From: Acetobacter estunensis
GTDB taxonomy: Bacteria > Pseudomonadota > Alphaproteobacteria > Acetobacterales > Acetobacteraceae
Assembly: GCF_011516945.1 (NCBI RefSeq)
Contig: NZ_WOTH01000004.1
Location: 1 to 64,000 of the forward strand
Reading direction: 5' to 3'
Length of the DNA stretch: 64,000 nucleotides
A program made the position numbers and the translations under genes. Positions 57,556-64,000 of the stretch are shown here, piece after piece; the first letter of the stretch is position 1, and the number at the start of each line of letters is the position of its first letter. The notes beneath the pieces are model-generated. The model searched no databases. It was not told where the DNA came from and worked only from the letters and a program-made list of their open reading frames with translations.

Positions 57556-58347
57556 TTATATACTTAACATTGGAACATATGTAACTTTTATTAGAGAATT
57601 TTCCATTTTCTTTTGGAATACATAATAAGAAAACAATTTTTCTGAATAATATCCTAATTCTCGAGGGTAAACATTAAGAGATTTTTGTAAGTTTTTCATT
57701 ACTTCATGCCAAAAATGCATGTATTCATCAAATAAATCTTTTTTCATAATAAATGAACACCTATAATTTGTAGTTGTATGATTGAAATCAATCAACATTG
57801 GTTTATTGTGGAAATATGAGCATGACACAATGCAGTGTTCGAGTAAAGTATCATCACAAAACTCACTTTTTGTGCTTATATTTTGTGATCTGATGCAAAT
57901 TATATCATAAGATGATACTTTTTCTTTTAGTGGTTCAATTATGTGGAAATTCTTTTCTTTTCGAATCTCTAGTGCGTTATTAAATGAAATTTTATCATGA
58001 AATATTTCTTGTTGTTGGTTCTTTTCAATCAGTTTTCGTAAAAATAGAAGGCGTGGATATTTATTCATAATAAATTTTAACGGGAAAGGATCTAAATATA
58101 GTATTCTTCTATAATGCTCAAATCCGATATAATCATAGTCAGACATAAGATTTTTCCATACGTAATAATGTGCTCTCATTTCGGAGTGTGTTTCTTGATT
58201 TGATATATTATCTTCACAATCTAAATCGCCAATAAAGGAATTTTCTTTGGATTTTTTTCCTATTATAAAATCAGAAAATACATCATTTGATATGTAATCT
58301 GTATTTTCGTCAAAAAAATGCGAAATTCGAAAAATTTTCATTTTCAC
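57556..58347 (-). CDS. DUF4422 domain glycosyltransferase-like protein
   Basis: The 263-residue protein shows the DUF4422 pattern: FIGDLDCEDNISNQETHSEMRAHYYVWKN (not quoted in full), YIGFEHYRR, and NYPRELGYYSEKLFSYYVF near the C-terminus. Members sit in capsule, LPS and glycan loci and are thought to be glycosyltransferases. The GTG start has GGAG seven bases upstream; the ATG two codons later is the alternative. It is convergent with lnt and divergent from the next gene across 213 AT-rich bases. Codon use is AT-biased, unlike all flanking genes. Confidence 0.8.
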   Translation of the reverse strand: MKMKIFRISHFFDENTDYISNDVFSDFIIGKKSKENSFIGDLDCEDNISNQETHSEMRAHYYVWKNLMSDYDYIGFEHYRRILYLDPFPLKFIMNKYPRLLFLRKLIEKNQQQEIFHDKISFNNALEIRKEKNFHIIEPLKEKVSSYDIICIRSQNISTKSEFCDDTLLEHCIVSCSYFHNKPMLIDFNHTTTNYRCSFIMKKDLFDEYMHFWHEVMKNLQKSLNVYPRELGYYSEKLFSYYVFQKKMENSLIKVTYVPMLSI

Positions 58348-58560
58348 TTTTTATCTCCATTTGGTTATTGTTGGTGTGAAGGTTTTTCTAAAGTATTTCT
58401 AAAATCAGTTTGTTATAATAAAGTTAATTTTATATATATAATTATTATTTTTTCATTGTCTTATATTTTGGATAATATGGATGTTTTTTATTCTTGGTGT
58501 GAGATTTTTTTGGCGCTATAATGAAAAGCCTTTTTATAATACACACATAGAGTATGTTAA
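58348..58560. promoter_or_regulatory. Divergent AT-rich promoter region inside the island
   Basis: The 213-base spacer between two divergent island genes is nearly all A and T. On the plus strand two TATAAT boxes occur at 58517-58522 and 58535-58540, upstream of the 58561 gene, without convincing -35 boxes. AT-rich promoters of this kind are often silenced by H-NS/MucR-type proteins; that is inference. Confidence 0.4.
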
Positions 58561-60513
58561 ATGAAAAATGTTTTTGTATGTATTCCATTCGCTGTTGGAG
58601 AGAATCATTTTCAGTATTTATTTGATGTGTTTAGTGGATTTTTCAATATAAAAAATATTTTTGTGGAGATTGTTGTTGTTGCAAAAGGTGTTGATGAAAA
58701 ATTTAATTGTGAATTTAATAGGTGTTTTGGGAAATTTTGCAATGAAAGAATGAAAGTTACATTAAATTCAGTATCGGAGGAAAATTTTTCATGGTGCCAT
58801 ATCGAATTAATGAAAGAGAAGTTTTCTTATTCTGAAATATTATATACTCATTTTGTTTATATTGAGAGCGATATTTTCTTTAGTTCTGTTAATTTTGAAT
58901 ATTTTTTGGAATATCGGGCCTATCTTTCAAATTTTGGCTTGATTCCGGGTTTTTTGCGCATCGAGTTTAATAGACGCCAAAATGATGTTTTTGTATGTGA
59001 TCAGGCTGGGCAGTTTGATCAAGCAGGTAAATTTTTTGTCCATGTGAATGGAATGGATTTTGTCGAAGTGGGGTCTTGTGCTGTTGGATTGTTTGTTCTC
59101 GATAGAGAGGGTTTTTCTGAATATATAAATACTCGATCTTCCGATGAGATTGAAAGTAATAATGTTGTGCAATGGGGTGTTGCACAAAGAGCTGGAATGG
59201 GTTTGATGTGGGAAAATATCCCGCCAGGTTTTCAGGCGCGGATGGTTGTTCCTTTGTGTGCAGATAAAAGTGGTCCTGATCCGATGTGTTGGGTGCGGCA
59301 TGTATCGGATAGTTTTACAAACGATTACAATGATACTCCAAATTTCATACTTGGAAAAACTAGACTAGATCAAATGTTTAAAGAAAAATTTTATGGCGGA
59401 AAAAATATAATCTTATCATCGGCTAGAAGTTTTAACACAAAAAAACACAATGGAATAAAGTTTTTAACTGAAGTTTTTGAATGTTGTTGTTATGATAGAA
59501 GTAAACTTATTGCATTTGGTGATAAGTCTTTTTTAGATAACTTAAGTTTTTACAATTTTCCATTGGAGAATTCTCCTGCCGTAATGCAAAATGTGATTTT
59601 AGTAAAATTTGATGATATTTACGTGGTTGGAGGTATAATATACCCATTTTTAGATAAAGAAATAACTGTTTTATACGAAATATTTCGCCCAAATGACCGA
59701 CCTGCGCTTCCTGTACCGGATGTGAATTTTTCTCGTGGTATAGAATACAATTATCAGAATGATAATGTGAATTTTATTTGTACATCAGCAGGATCAGCAT
59801 CTAATTATGGGCACTGGCTTGTGGATGATCTTCCAAGATTCAAGGCTTTAGATGGATTTAAAGGTAAAAAAATAAATATTATACTGCAGTCTGGATCAGA
59901 ATTATTGAATTATGTGAGGCAAGAGTCGATTTGTATGGCTTTTCCGGAGTATGAATTTGAGTTCATTTTCTATGATGGACGTTATCCAATACGATTAAAA
60001 GATGCTTATTATGTGACCCCGACGACATATCATCCGATTGTAAAATCATCCCCAGCATTAAAGTACCTTTCTTGTTTGGGGCAAAAAATGAGACGAAGTA
60101 ATAGTTCTAAGCGTATTTTCCTTCTGCGTCGTCCACCCGAACGGCGGGCGCTTGTAAATTACAATGAAGTAATGGCATCTCTTTCGAAATATAATTTTGA
60201 TCTCATAGATATTTCTGGATGGAGTGTTAAACGGCAAGCAGAGATTTTTTCTGGGGCTGAAATTGTTGCTGGTTGTATGGGGGCTGCAATGACTAATGTT
60301 GTCTTTTCTGCGCTGGGATTGGAGACTATTCTGTTCGCGCCAGAGGGTTGGGTGGAACCTTTTTATTGGGATTTAGCAATGGCACGAGGCGACTCGTATG
60401 TTGTTTTTTATGGAAAAACTTTAAATACTGACGTTGCGCCTAATGATAGTGATTACGAAATTGATATTTCTTCATTGGAGTTGTATTTAGAAAGACGATT
60501 TGGTTATCGTTAG
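58561..60513 (+). CDS. Two-domain glycosyltransferase: GT-A-like plus GT61 (DUF563)
   Basis: The 650-residue protein appears to be a fusion. The N-terminal part (about 1-260) has KNVFVCIPFAVGENHF and an ESD motif at 102-104 in FVYIESDIFFSS, like the metal-binding D-x-D of GT-A enzymes. The middle (about 280-370) is unassigned. The C-terminal part (about 380-645) is GT61-like: SASNYGHWLVDDLPRF (His418), RIFLLRRPPERRALVN, and GCMGAAMTNVVFSALG near residue 571. GT61 enzymes transfer xylose, GlcNAc or similar sugars. There is no clear Shine-Dalgarno site. Base use is AT-rich throughout. The donor and acceptor are unknown. Confidence 0.75.
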   Translation: MKNVFVCIPFAVGENHFQYLFDVFSGFFNIKNIFVEIVVVAKGVDEKFNCEFNRCFGKFCNERMKVTLNSVSEENFSWCHIELMKEKFSYSEILYTHFVYIESDIFFSSVNFEYFLEYRAYLSNFGLIPGFLRIEFNRRQNDVFVCDQAGQFDQAGKFFVHVNGMDFVEVGSCAVGLFVLDREGFSEYINTRSSDEIESNNVVQWGVAQRAGMGLMWENIPPGFQARMVVPLCADKSGPDPMCWVRHVSDSFTNDYNDTPNFILGKTRLDQMFKEKFYGGKNIILSSARSFNTKKHNGIKFLTEVFECCCYDRSKLIAFGDKSFLDNLSFYNFPLENSPAVMQNVILVKFDDIYVVGGIIYPFLDKEITVLYEIFRPNDRPALPVPDVNFSRGIEYNYQNDNVNFICTSAGSASNYGHWLVDDLPRFKALDGFKGKKINIILQSGSELLNYVRQESICMAFPEYEFEFIFYDGRYPIRLKDAYYVTPTTYHPIVKSSPALKYLSCLGQKMRRSNSSKRIFLLRRPPERRALVNYNEVMASLSKYNFDLIDISGWSVKRQAEIFSGAEIVAGCMGAAMTNVVFSALGLETILFAPEGWVEPFYWDLAMARGDSYVVFYGKTLNTDVAPNDSDYEIDISSLELYLERRFGYR

Positions 60514-60519
60514 AGTTTA

Positions 60520-61761
60520 TTATATTTTGTAATTTGGTATTGCATACTTCAAAAAGAAAAAAGTTTCCCATTCTGATAAGTTTTCTCGAGTAACATTTAT
60601 TTTTTCTTCATTAGTAATGTCATAGCATAAAAATTTTCTATCGAGATGAAGTCCAAATCCGGATTTTTTTGTATATGAAATGGAGAATATAGTTGCTTTT
60701 TGTGGATTTTTGGTGTGAAGGATAACCTCATTTTTTTTAAATATTAGGAAATGTTTTGAATGGTCAATTTTTACAGTAAGTGTCATTCCCTCTTCAAGTA
60801 TTTGTAATTGTACCTCGGTCATATCTGGATAAATTCTTTTTCCGCGTAAGGTTTGATATTCAGGGGAATAGTATATTTTTTCCCCGTTGAAAGTGGAAAT
60901 TTCCCATTCTAATTGTTGGGGGGGAGGTGGCTGCGTAGAACGAGTTTGTTCTTGTATACAAAACATTTCATAACGTAAAAAGGCGGCTTCTTCGTCCCCT
61001 CGCCATGCATGGCGATAGATTTCTTCTTTTGCTAATTTTTTGTAAATTGGCGAGTTGAAAGAAATGCCTTCATAATCAGGGCCTTTATCAAGACCGCGTA
61101 CTTCTAAATTTGAATGAATCAAATAAGGAAGAAGTCTCTCTTCGCCTTCTTTTTCTTGTATCCCACCGTATCCAGCTCGAATGAAACGATTTGTATGATC
61201 AACATGCTCAAAACCATAACGCCGAAAACGTGTATCCATAAATCCGACATCGGCTAAAGCCCGCCGACTAAAAGCAGAGCATTGACCAGTTAAATATATT
61301 GAAATAAATGGATTATCTACAGTTCCTTCGCCTTGCAGGTATTCATTTGGCCAATGCAAAGGAGCTAAGTTTACGTGTCCATATTTCTGGACGGCGTCTA
61401 TCCAGACTTTTTCCCATCCCATAGTAGTAGGTCGCGTATCATCTTCTAAAAGAATAATAATGTCACATTCGCGGTATTTTAATAGATAATATAGTACTCG
61501 ATTTTTGTTCCAAGCAATTCCCCGATTAGAAACTGATAGATAATCAACATTGAACGTTTTTATTATGTCTAAAGTATCGTCACTAGAGCCATCATCAGAA
61601 ACAAAAATATAACTCTCTGTTTCTGTAAATTTTTTTATCGCTTCAATAGTTTCTTTTAATATAGAAGATCTGTTGAATGTGGTTATGCCAATTCCAATTT
61701 TTAGGTCAGTCGCTTTCTGTGGAAAGTTCTTTGATAGATTTAGTGGCATTTTTATACTCAT
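60520..61761 (-). CDS. GT2 family glycosyltransferase with C-terminal beta-rich domain
   Basis: The 413-residue protein has a GT2-type catalytic domain (about 20-270): IGITTFNRSSIL, VSDDGSSDDT (DDGSS at 56-60), and ILLEDDTRP with the E-D-D at 106-108. It also has GFMDTRFRRYGFEHVDHTNRF with the likely catalytic acidic residue. A Pro-rich linker (QPPPPQQ, about 280) leads to a C-terminal region of about 120 residues made of short beta segments. Examples are ITVKIDHSKHFLIFKKNEV-like and WETFFFLK, reminiscent of a beta-trefoil or fascin-like lectin fold. It converges on the GT61 fusion gene with only 6 bases between stops. AT-rich. Confidence 0.8.
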   Translation of the reverse strand: MSIKMPLNLSKNFPQKATDLKIGIGITTFNRSSILKETIEAIKKFTETESYIFVSDDGSSDDTLDIIKTFNVDYLSVSNRGIAWNKNRVLYYLLKYRECDIIILLEDDTRPTTMGWEKVWIDAVQKYGHVNLAPLHWPNEYLQGEGTVDNPFISIYLTGQCSAFSRRALADVGFMDTRFRRYGFEHVDHTNRFIRAGYGGIQEKEGEERLLPYLIHSNLEVRGLDKGPDYEGISFNSPIYKKLAKEEIYRHAWRGDEEAAFLRYEMFCIQEQTRSTQPPPPQQLEWEISTFNGEKIYYSPEYQTLRGKRIYPDMTEVQLQILEEGMTLTVKIDHSKHFLIFKKNEVILHTKNPQKATIFSISYTKKSGFGLHLDRKFLCYDITNEEKINVTRENLSEWETFFFLKYAIPNYKI

Positions 61762-61804
61762 TTGGTGTGAATTTTATTATTATATCACATAACAAAATAA
61801 TTTC

Positions 61805-61838
61805 TTCTGCGTTAATTATGGTAACAATTAACGTAGAA
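61805..61838. repeat. Imperfect palindrome at the right edge of the AT-rich island
   Basis: TTCTGCGTTAATT (61805-61817) and AATTAACGTAGAA (61826-61838) are inverted repeats with one wobble and an 8-base spacer. It lies between the GT2 gene start and the end of the LysR gene. It may be an operator for the GT2 gene or a terminator-like hairpin for the LysR gene, without a good T run. Confidence 0.5.
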
Positions 61839-61880
61839 AAGCCGTGATGAGTTCTCTATAAATGAATAACTTGCAGGATT

Positions 61881-62801
61881 TTATCCCCGTAGCCCCAACT
61901 CACTCGTTAGGAAATCCCGGAACACCGCGACCCGCTTGGAACTCCGGAGTTCTTCCGGATATACGAAGAACGCCTCAACCTGAGGCGCTGGCACGTCCGC
62001 CAGAACCCGCACCAGCGTCGGATACTCCGTCACGGCATAACCCGGCACGGAACCGATCCCCAGACCGGAAGAAATGGCGTCAGCCATCGCCACCATGCTG
62101 TTGACTTCCAGACGGGCAGGACGACGCTGACCTTCCGGCATTCCGGCTTCCAGCAGCCAGTTCACATGCGGGACGGGAGGATGATAACCCCCGAAGGCAA
62201 CGAGCTGATGCGTGGCCAGATCGTCCAGAGAGGCGGGTTGTCCGAACTGCTCCAGATAACGCGGGGACGCGTACACATGCAGGGGAAAATCTGCCAGGTG
62301 ACGCTGGATCAGATCCGGTTGGCGGGGAGCGTGCATGCGCACGGCAACATCGGCCTCCCGCATCCCAAGATCGAGATCGTTGTCTTCAAGGATAAGGGAA
62401 ATGGAGATGTCCGGGTTCTGCTCCATGAACTTGTGCAGACGCGGCATCAGCCAGCAGCTTCCGAAACCTGTCGTCGTGGTGACACGAAGACGACCGGCAG
62501 CCTTTTCCTTGCTCTCGGTCAGGAGTGTCTGGGTCATCTCGAGTTTGGAGAAGACCTCGCGCACCGTCTGATTGAGCGTCTCACCCTGCTCGGTCAGGAT
62601 GAGGCCTCGGGCATGGCGATGGAAGAGTGGAACCTGAAGAACATCCTCCAGGGCAGAAATCTGACGTGAAACCGCAGACTGGCTCAGATTCAGCACGTCA
62701 CCTGCGTGCGTGAAGGAACCGGCTTCGGCAACAGCGTGGAAGATTCTGAGTTTGTCCCAGTCCACACCACTCTCCCTTACATAACTTTGAGCATGCGCCA
62801 T
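61881..62801 (-). CDS. LysR-family transcriptional regulator
   Basis: The 306-residue protein has an N-terminal HTH (WDKLRIFHAVAEAGSFTHAGDVLNLSQSAVSRQISALE, about 14-52). A substrate-binding domain follows (RLRVTTTTGFGSCWLMPRL, VAVRMHAPRQPDLIQRHL, SGLGIGSVPGYAV). It is read in the same direction as trxB and starts 69 bases after it, so it may be co-transcribed. The effector is unknown. A GcvA-like role is possible but not supported by position near gcv genes. Confidence 0.9.
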   Translation of the reverse strand: MAHAQSYVRESGVDWDKLRIFHAVAEAGSFTHAGDVLNLSQSAVSRQISALEDVLQVPLFHRHARGLILTEQGETLNQTVREVFSKLEMTQTLLTESKEKAAGRLRVTTTTGFGSCWLMPRLHKFMEQNPDISISLILEDNDLDLGMREADVAVRMHAPRQPDLIQRHLADFPLHVYASPRYLEQFGQPASLDDLATHQLVAFGGYHPPVPHVNWLLEAGMPEGQRRPARLEVNSMVAMADAISSGLGIGSVPGYAVTEYPTLVRVLADVPAPQVEAFFVYPEELRSSKRVAVFRDFLTSELGLRG

Positions 62802-62870
62802 CCGGGCTGCGGCGCATCCAATGGGTTTTCGTGACGGAAATATGAGGTCAGGTCAAGTATTCTGCCTCAT

Positions 62871-63821
62871 TCAGGCAACAATTCCGGCAAGGTGACGTTC
62901 CGCGTCGAGGGCCGCCATGCAGCCTGTGCCGGCTGCCGTCACAGCCTGTCGATAAATCTTGTCCTGAACGTCCCCTGCGGCAAAGACGCCGGGCACGGAT
63001 GTGCGGGTGGTGCCGCGTTCAGTGACGATATAGCCCTCTGTGTCGAGCATGAGCTGGTCATGGAAAAGGCCGGTATTGGGGGAGTGCCCGATGGCGATGA
63101 ACACCCCATCGACCGGCAATGTGCTCATCGTCTCGTTGAGTACATTGAGCAGTTTTACACCCGTGACGGTCGGCGGTGTGCCCGAAGCAAGAATGTCAGC
63201 CACGACCGAGTTCCACACGACCGAGACTTTGGGATTGGCCAGTAGCCGGTCCTGAAGGATCTTTTCGGCACGCAGGGAATCGCGACGGTGGATCAGGGTC
63301 ACATGGTCGGCATGATGGGTCAGATAAAGAGCTTCTTCGACCGCTGTGTTGCCGCCACCCACGACCGCGACCCTCTTGCCCCGGAAGAAGAAGCCATCGC
63401 AGGTGGCGCAGGCCGACACGCCAGCCCCCTGAAGGGCTTTTTCATTGGGAAGGCCGAGCCATTTCGCCTGTGCGCCCGTGGCGATGATAACGCTGCGCGC
63501 CAGATAGACATCCCCACCATCGAGTGTCACGCGAAATGGCGAACCGTTACGAAAGTCCACCTTCGTGACAAGATCATGAACGATCCGGGTGCCGACATGC
63601 TCGGCCTGCGCAGCCATCTGCTCCATCAGCCACGGCCCCTGAATGGCGGTGGCGAAACCGGGATAATTTTCCACATCCGTGGTGATCATCAACTGGCCGC
63701 CCGGCTGCATGCCCGCCACCAGAACAGGCGCCAGATTGGCGCGCGCGGCGTAGATCGCGGCGGTGTAGCCAGCCGGGCCCGCGCCGATGATGAGAAGGTC
63801 GGTGGAGGTCGTCGTACTCAT
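62871..63821 (-). CDS. trxB: Thioredoxin-disulfide reductase
   Basis: TrxB uses NADPH and FAD to reduce thioredoxin. The 316-residue protein has an FAD motif IIGAGPAGYTAAIYA (11-25), the redox-active CATC at 138-141, a second Rossmann motif VAVVGGGNTAVEEALYL, and GVFAAGDVQDKIYRQAVTAAGTG near the end. Length and motif order are canonical. It is first in trxB-LysR, read leftward; the promoter must lie to its right, at 63822-64000. Confidence 0.96.
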   Translation of the reverse strand: MSTTTSTDLLIIGAGPAGYTAAIYAARANLAPVLVAGMQPGGQLMITTDVENYPGFATAIQGPWLMEQMAAQAEHVGTRIVHDLVTKVDFRNGSPFRVTLDGGDVYLARSVIIATGAQAKWLGLPNEKALQGAGVSACATCDGFFFRGKRVAVVGGGNTAVEEALYLTHHADHVTLIHRRDSLRAEKILQDRLLANPKVSVVWNSVVADILASGTPPTVTGVKLLNVLNETMSTLPVDGVFIAIGHSPNTGLFHDQLMLDTEGYIVTERGTTRTSVPGVFAAGDVQDKIYRQAVTAAGTGCMAALDAERHLAGIVA

Positions 63822-64000
63822 GGCGTCCTTCGCTCTGTCCGTGACGGTAATGCGAAATCCAAAGTGCTGCGGATATGAGCCTGCGGACGCTCAAGGGCAA
63901 CCCGCGGCTTGTGTTTTCCGTTACGCAGGGGCTTTGGACAGGGGCTGGTACCTCCTGTATGCAGCGCGCAGAAGGGTGTGGAGAGACAAAGGCGTGACGG

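Larger units (their letters stand above)
57541..61860. other. AT-rich glycosyltransferase island, probably horizontally acquired
   Basis: Base composition drops sharply at 57,541 and returns at about 61,860. Inside it the sequence is dominated by A and T runs, against G and C dominance everywhere else. The three genes inside all look like glycan enzymes, arranged leftward, rightward, leftward. No integrase, IS ends, tRNA or direct repeats were seen at the edges. An imperfect hairpin lies at the right end. The flanking genes lnt and LysR-trxB are ordinary chromosomal genes. Confidence 0.8.

Noticed and set aside
63980-64000. GGAGAG followed by GTG at 63994, perhaps the start of a further plus-strand gene
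   Set aside because: Only two codons remain before the window ends, so no product can be supported.
1-64000. tRNA, rRNA, tmRNA, CRISPR arrays, insertion sequences
   Set aside because: The gaps between genes were scanned by eye for tRNA-like cloverleaf ends, repeated spacers, transposases and terminal inverted repeats; none was convincing.

Overview
The window is about 64 kb of a high-GC alphaproteobacterial chromosome, most likely an acetic acid bacterium (Acetobacteraceae). The strongest clues are an adjacent pair encoding the PQQ-dependent alcohol dehydrogenase quinohemoprotein and its triheme cytochrome c subunit, a four-gene bo3-type ubiquinol oxidase operon, a SUV3-type helicase next to a 7Fe ferredoxin, and an Rsh-rpoZ-acpS-lepB-rnc-era gene order typical of alphaproteobacteria. 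I do not assign a genus. No rRNA, tRNA, CRISPR array or insertion sequence was recognised.

Layout. 0-5.4 kb: tandem glycine riboswitch and the glycine cleavage operon gcvT-gcvH-gcvP, followed by a small XRE regulator. 5.4-9.1 kb: single genes (beta-hydroxyacid dehydrogenase, MsrQ, divergent uracil-DNA glycosylase, NYN-domain protein, FolK). 9.1-14.9 kb: rpoZ, bifunctional (p)ppGpp enzyme, acpS, lepB, rnc, era. 15.0-28.0 kb: a long envelope and isoprenoid run, pyrH-frr-uppS-cdsA-dxr-rseP-bamA-ompH-lpxD-fabZ-lpxA-lpxI, ending with a glyoxalase I. 28.0-32.8 kb: a small membrane protein with a histidine-kinase-like dimerisation segment, then rpmH-rnpA-yidD-yidC-yihA-argB. 33.0-36.8 kb (minus strand): adhA-adhB. 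37.3-42.4 kb: Bax-inhibitor-like protein and cyoABCD. 42.7-47.9 kb: fdxA, SUV3-like helicase, M17 aminopeptidase, MarR regulator. 48.1-57.5 kb: secreted protein, a WecA/WbpL-like glycan initiator, a PglF/WbpM-like dehydratase, a DegT-type aminotransferase, HAD phosphatase, cysteine-rich CWC protein, TusA-like protein, Fur-family regulator, OlsB-like acyltransferase, apolipoprotein N-acyltransferase. 57.5-61.86 kb: a strikingly AT-rich island with three glycosyltransferase-type genes. 61.9-63.8 kb: LysR regulator and thioredoxin reductase.

How it fits together. Much of the window builds the cell envelope: undecaprenyl phosphate (dxr, uppS), phospholipid (cdsA), lipid A (lpxD, lpxA, lpxI), outer-membrane protein assembly (bamA, ompH), inner-membrane insertion (yidC, yidD), signal and lipoprotein processing (lepB, rseP, lnt), probably ornithine lipids (olsB), and a nucleotide-sugar/glycan-initiation locus. 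AdhAB feeds electrons from ethanol into ubiquinone, and the Cyo oxidase re-oxidises ubiquinol, which is the classic periplasmic oxidative respiration of acetic acid bacteria.

The least ordinary part is the AT-rich glycosyltransferase island (57,541-61,860). It sits between housekeeping genes, has base composition unlike everything around it, and carries a probable two-domain glycosyltransferase (N-terminal GT-A-like, C-terminal GT61-like) and a GT2 enzyme with an unusual C-terminal beta-rich extension. It looks horizontally acquired and is the best candidate for something undescribed.
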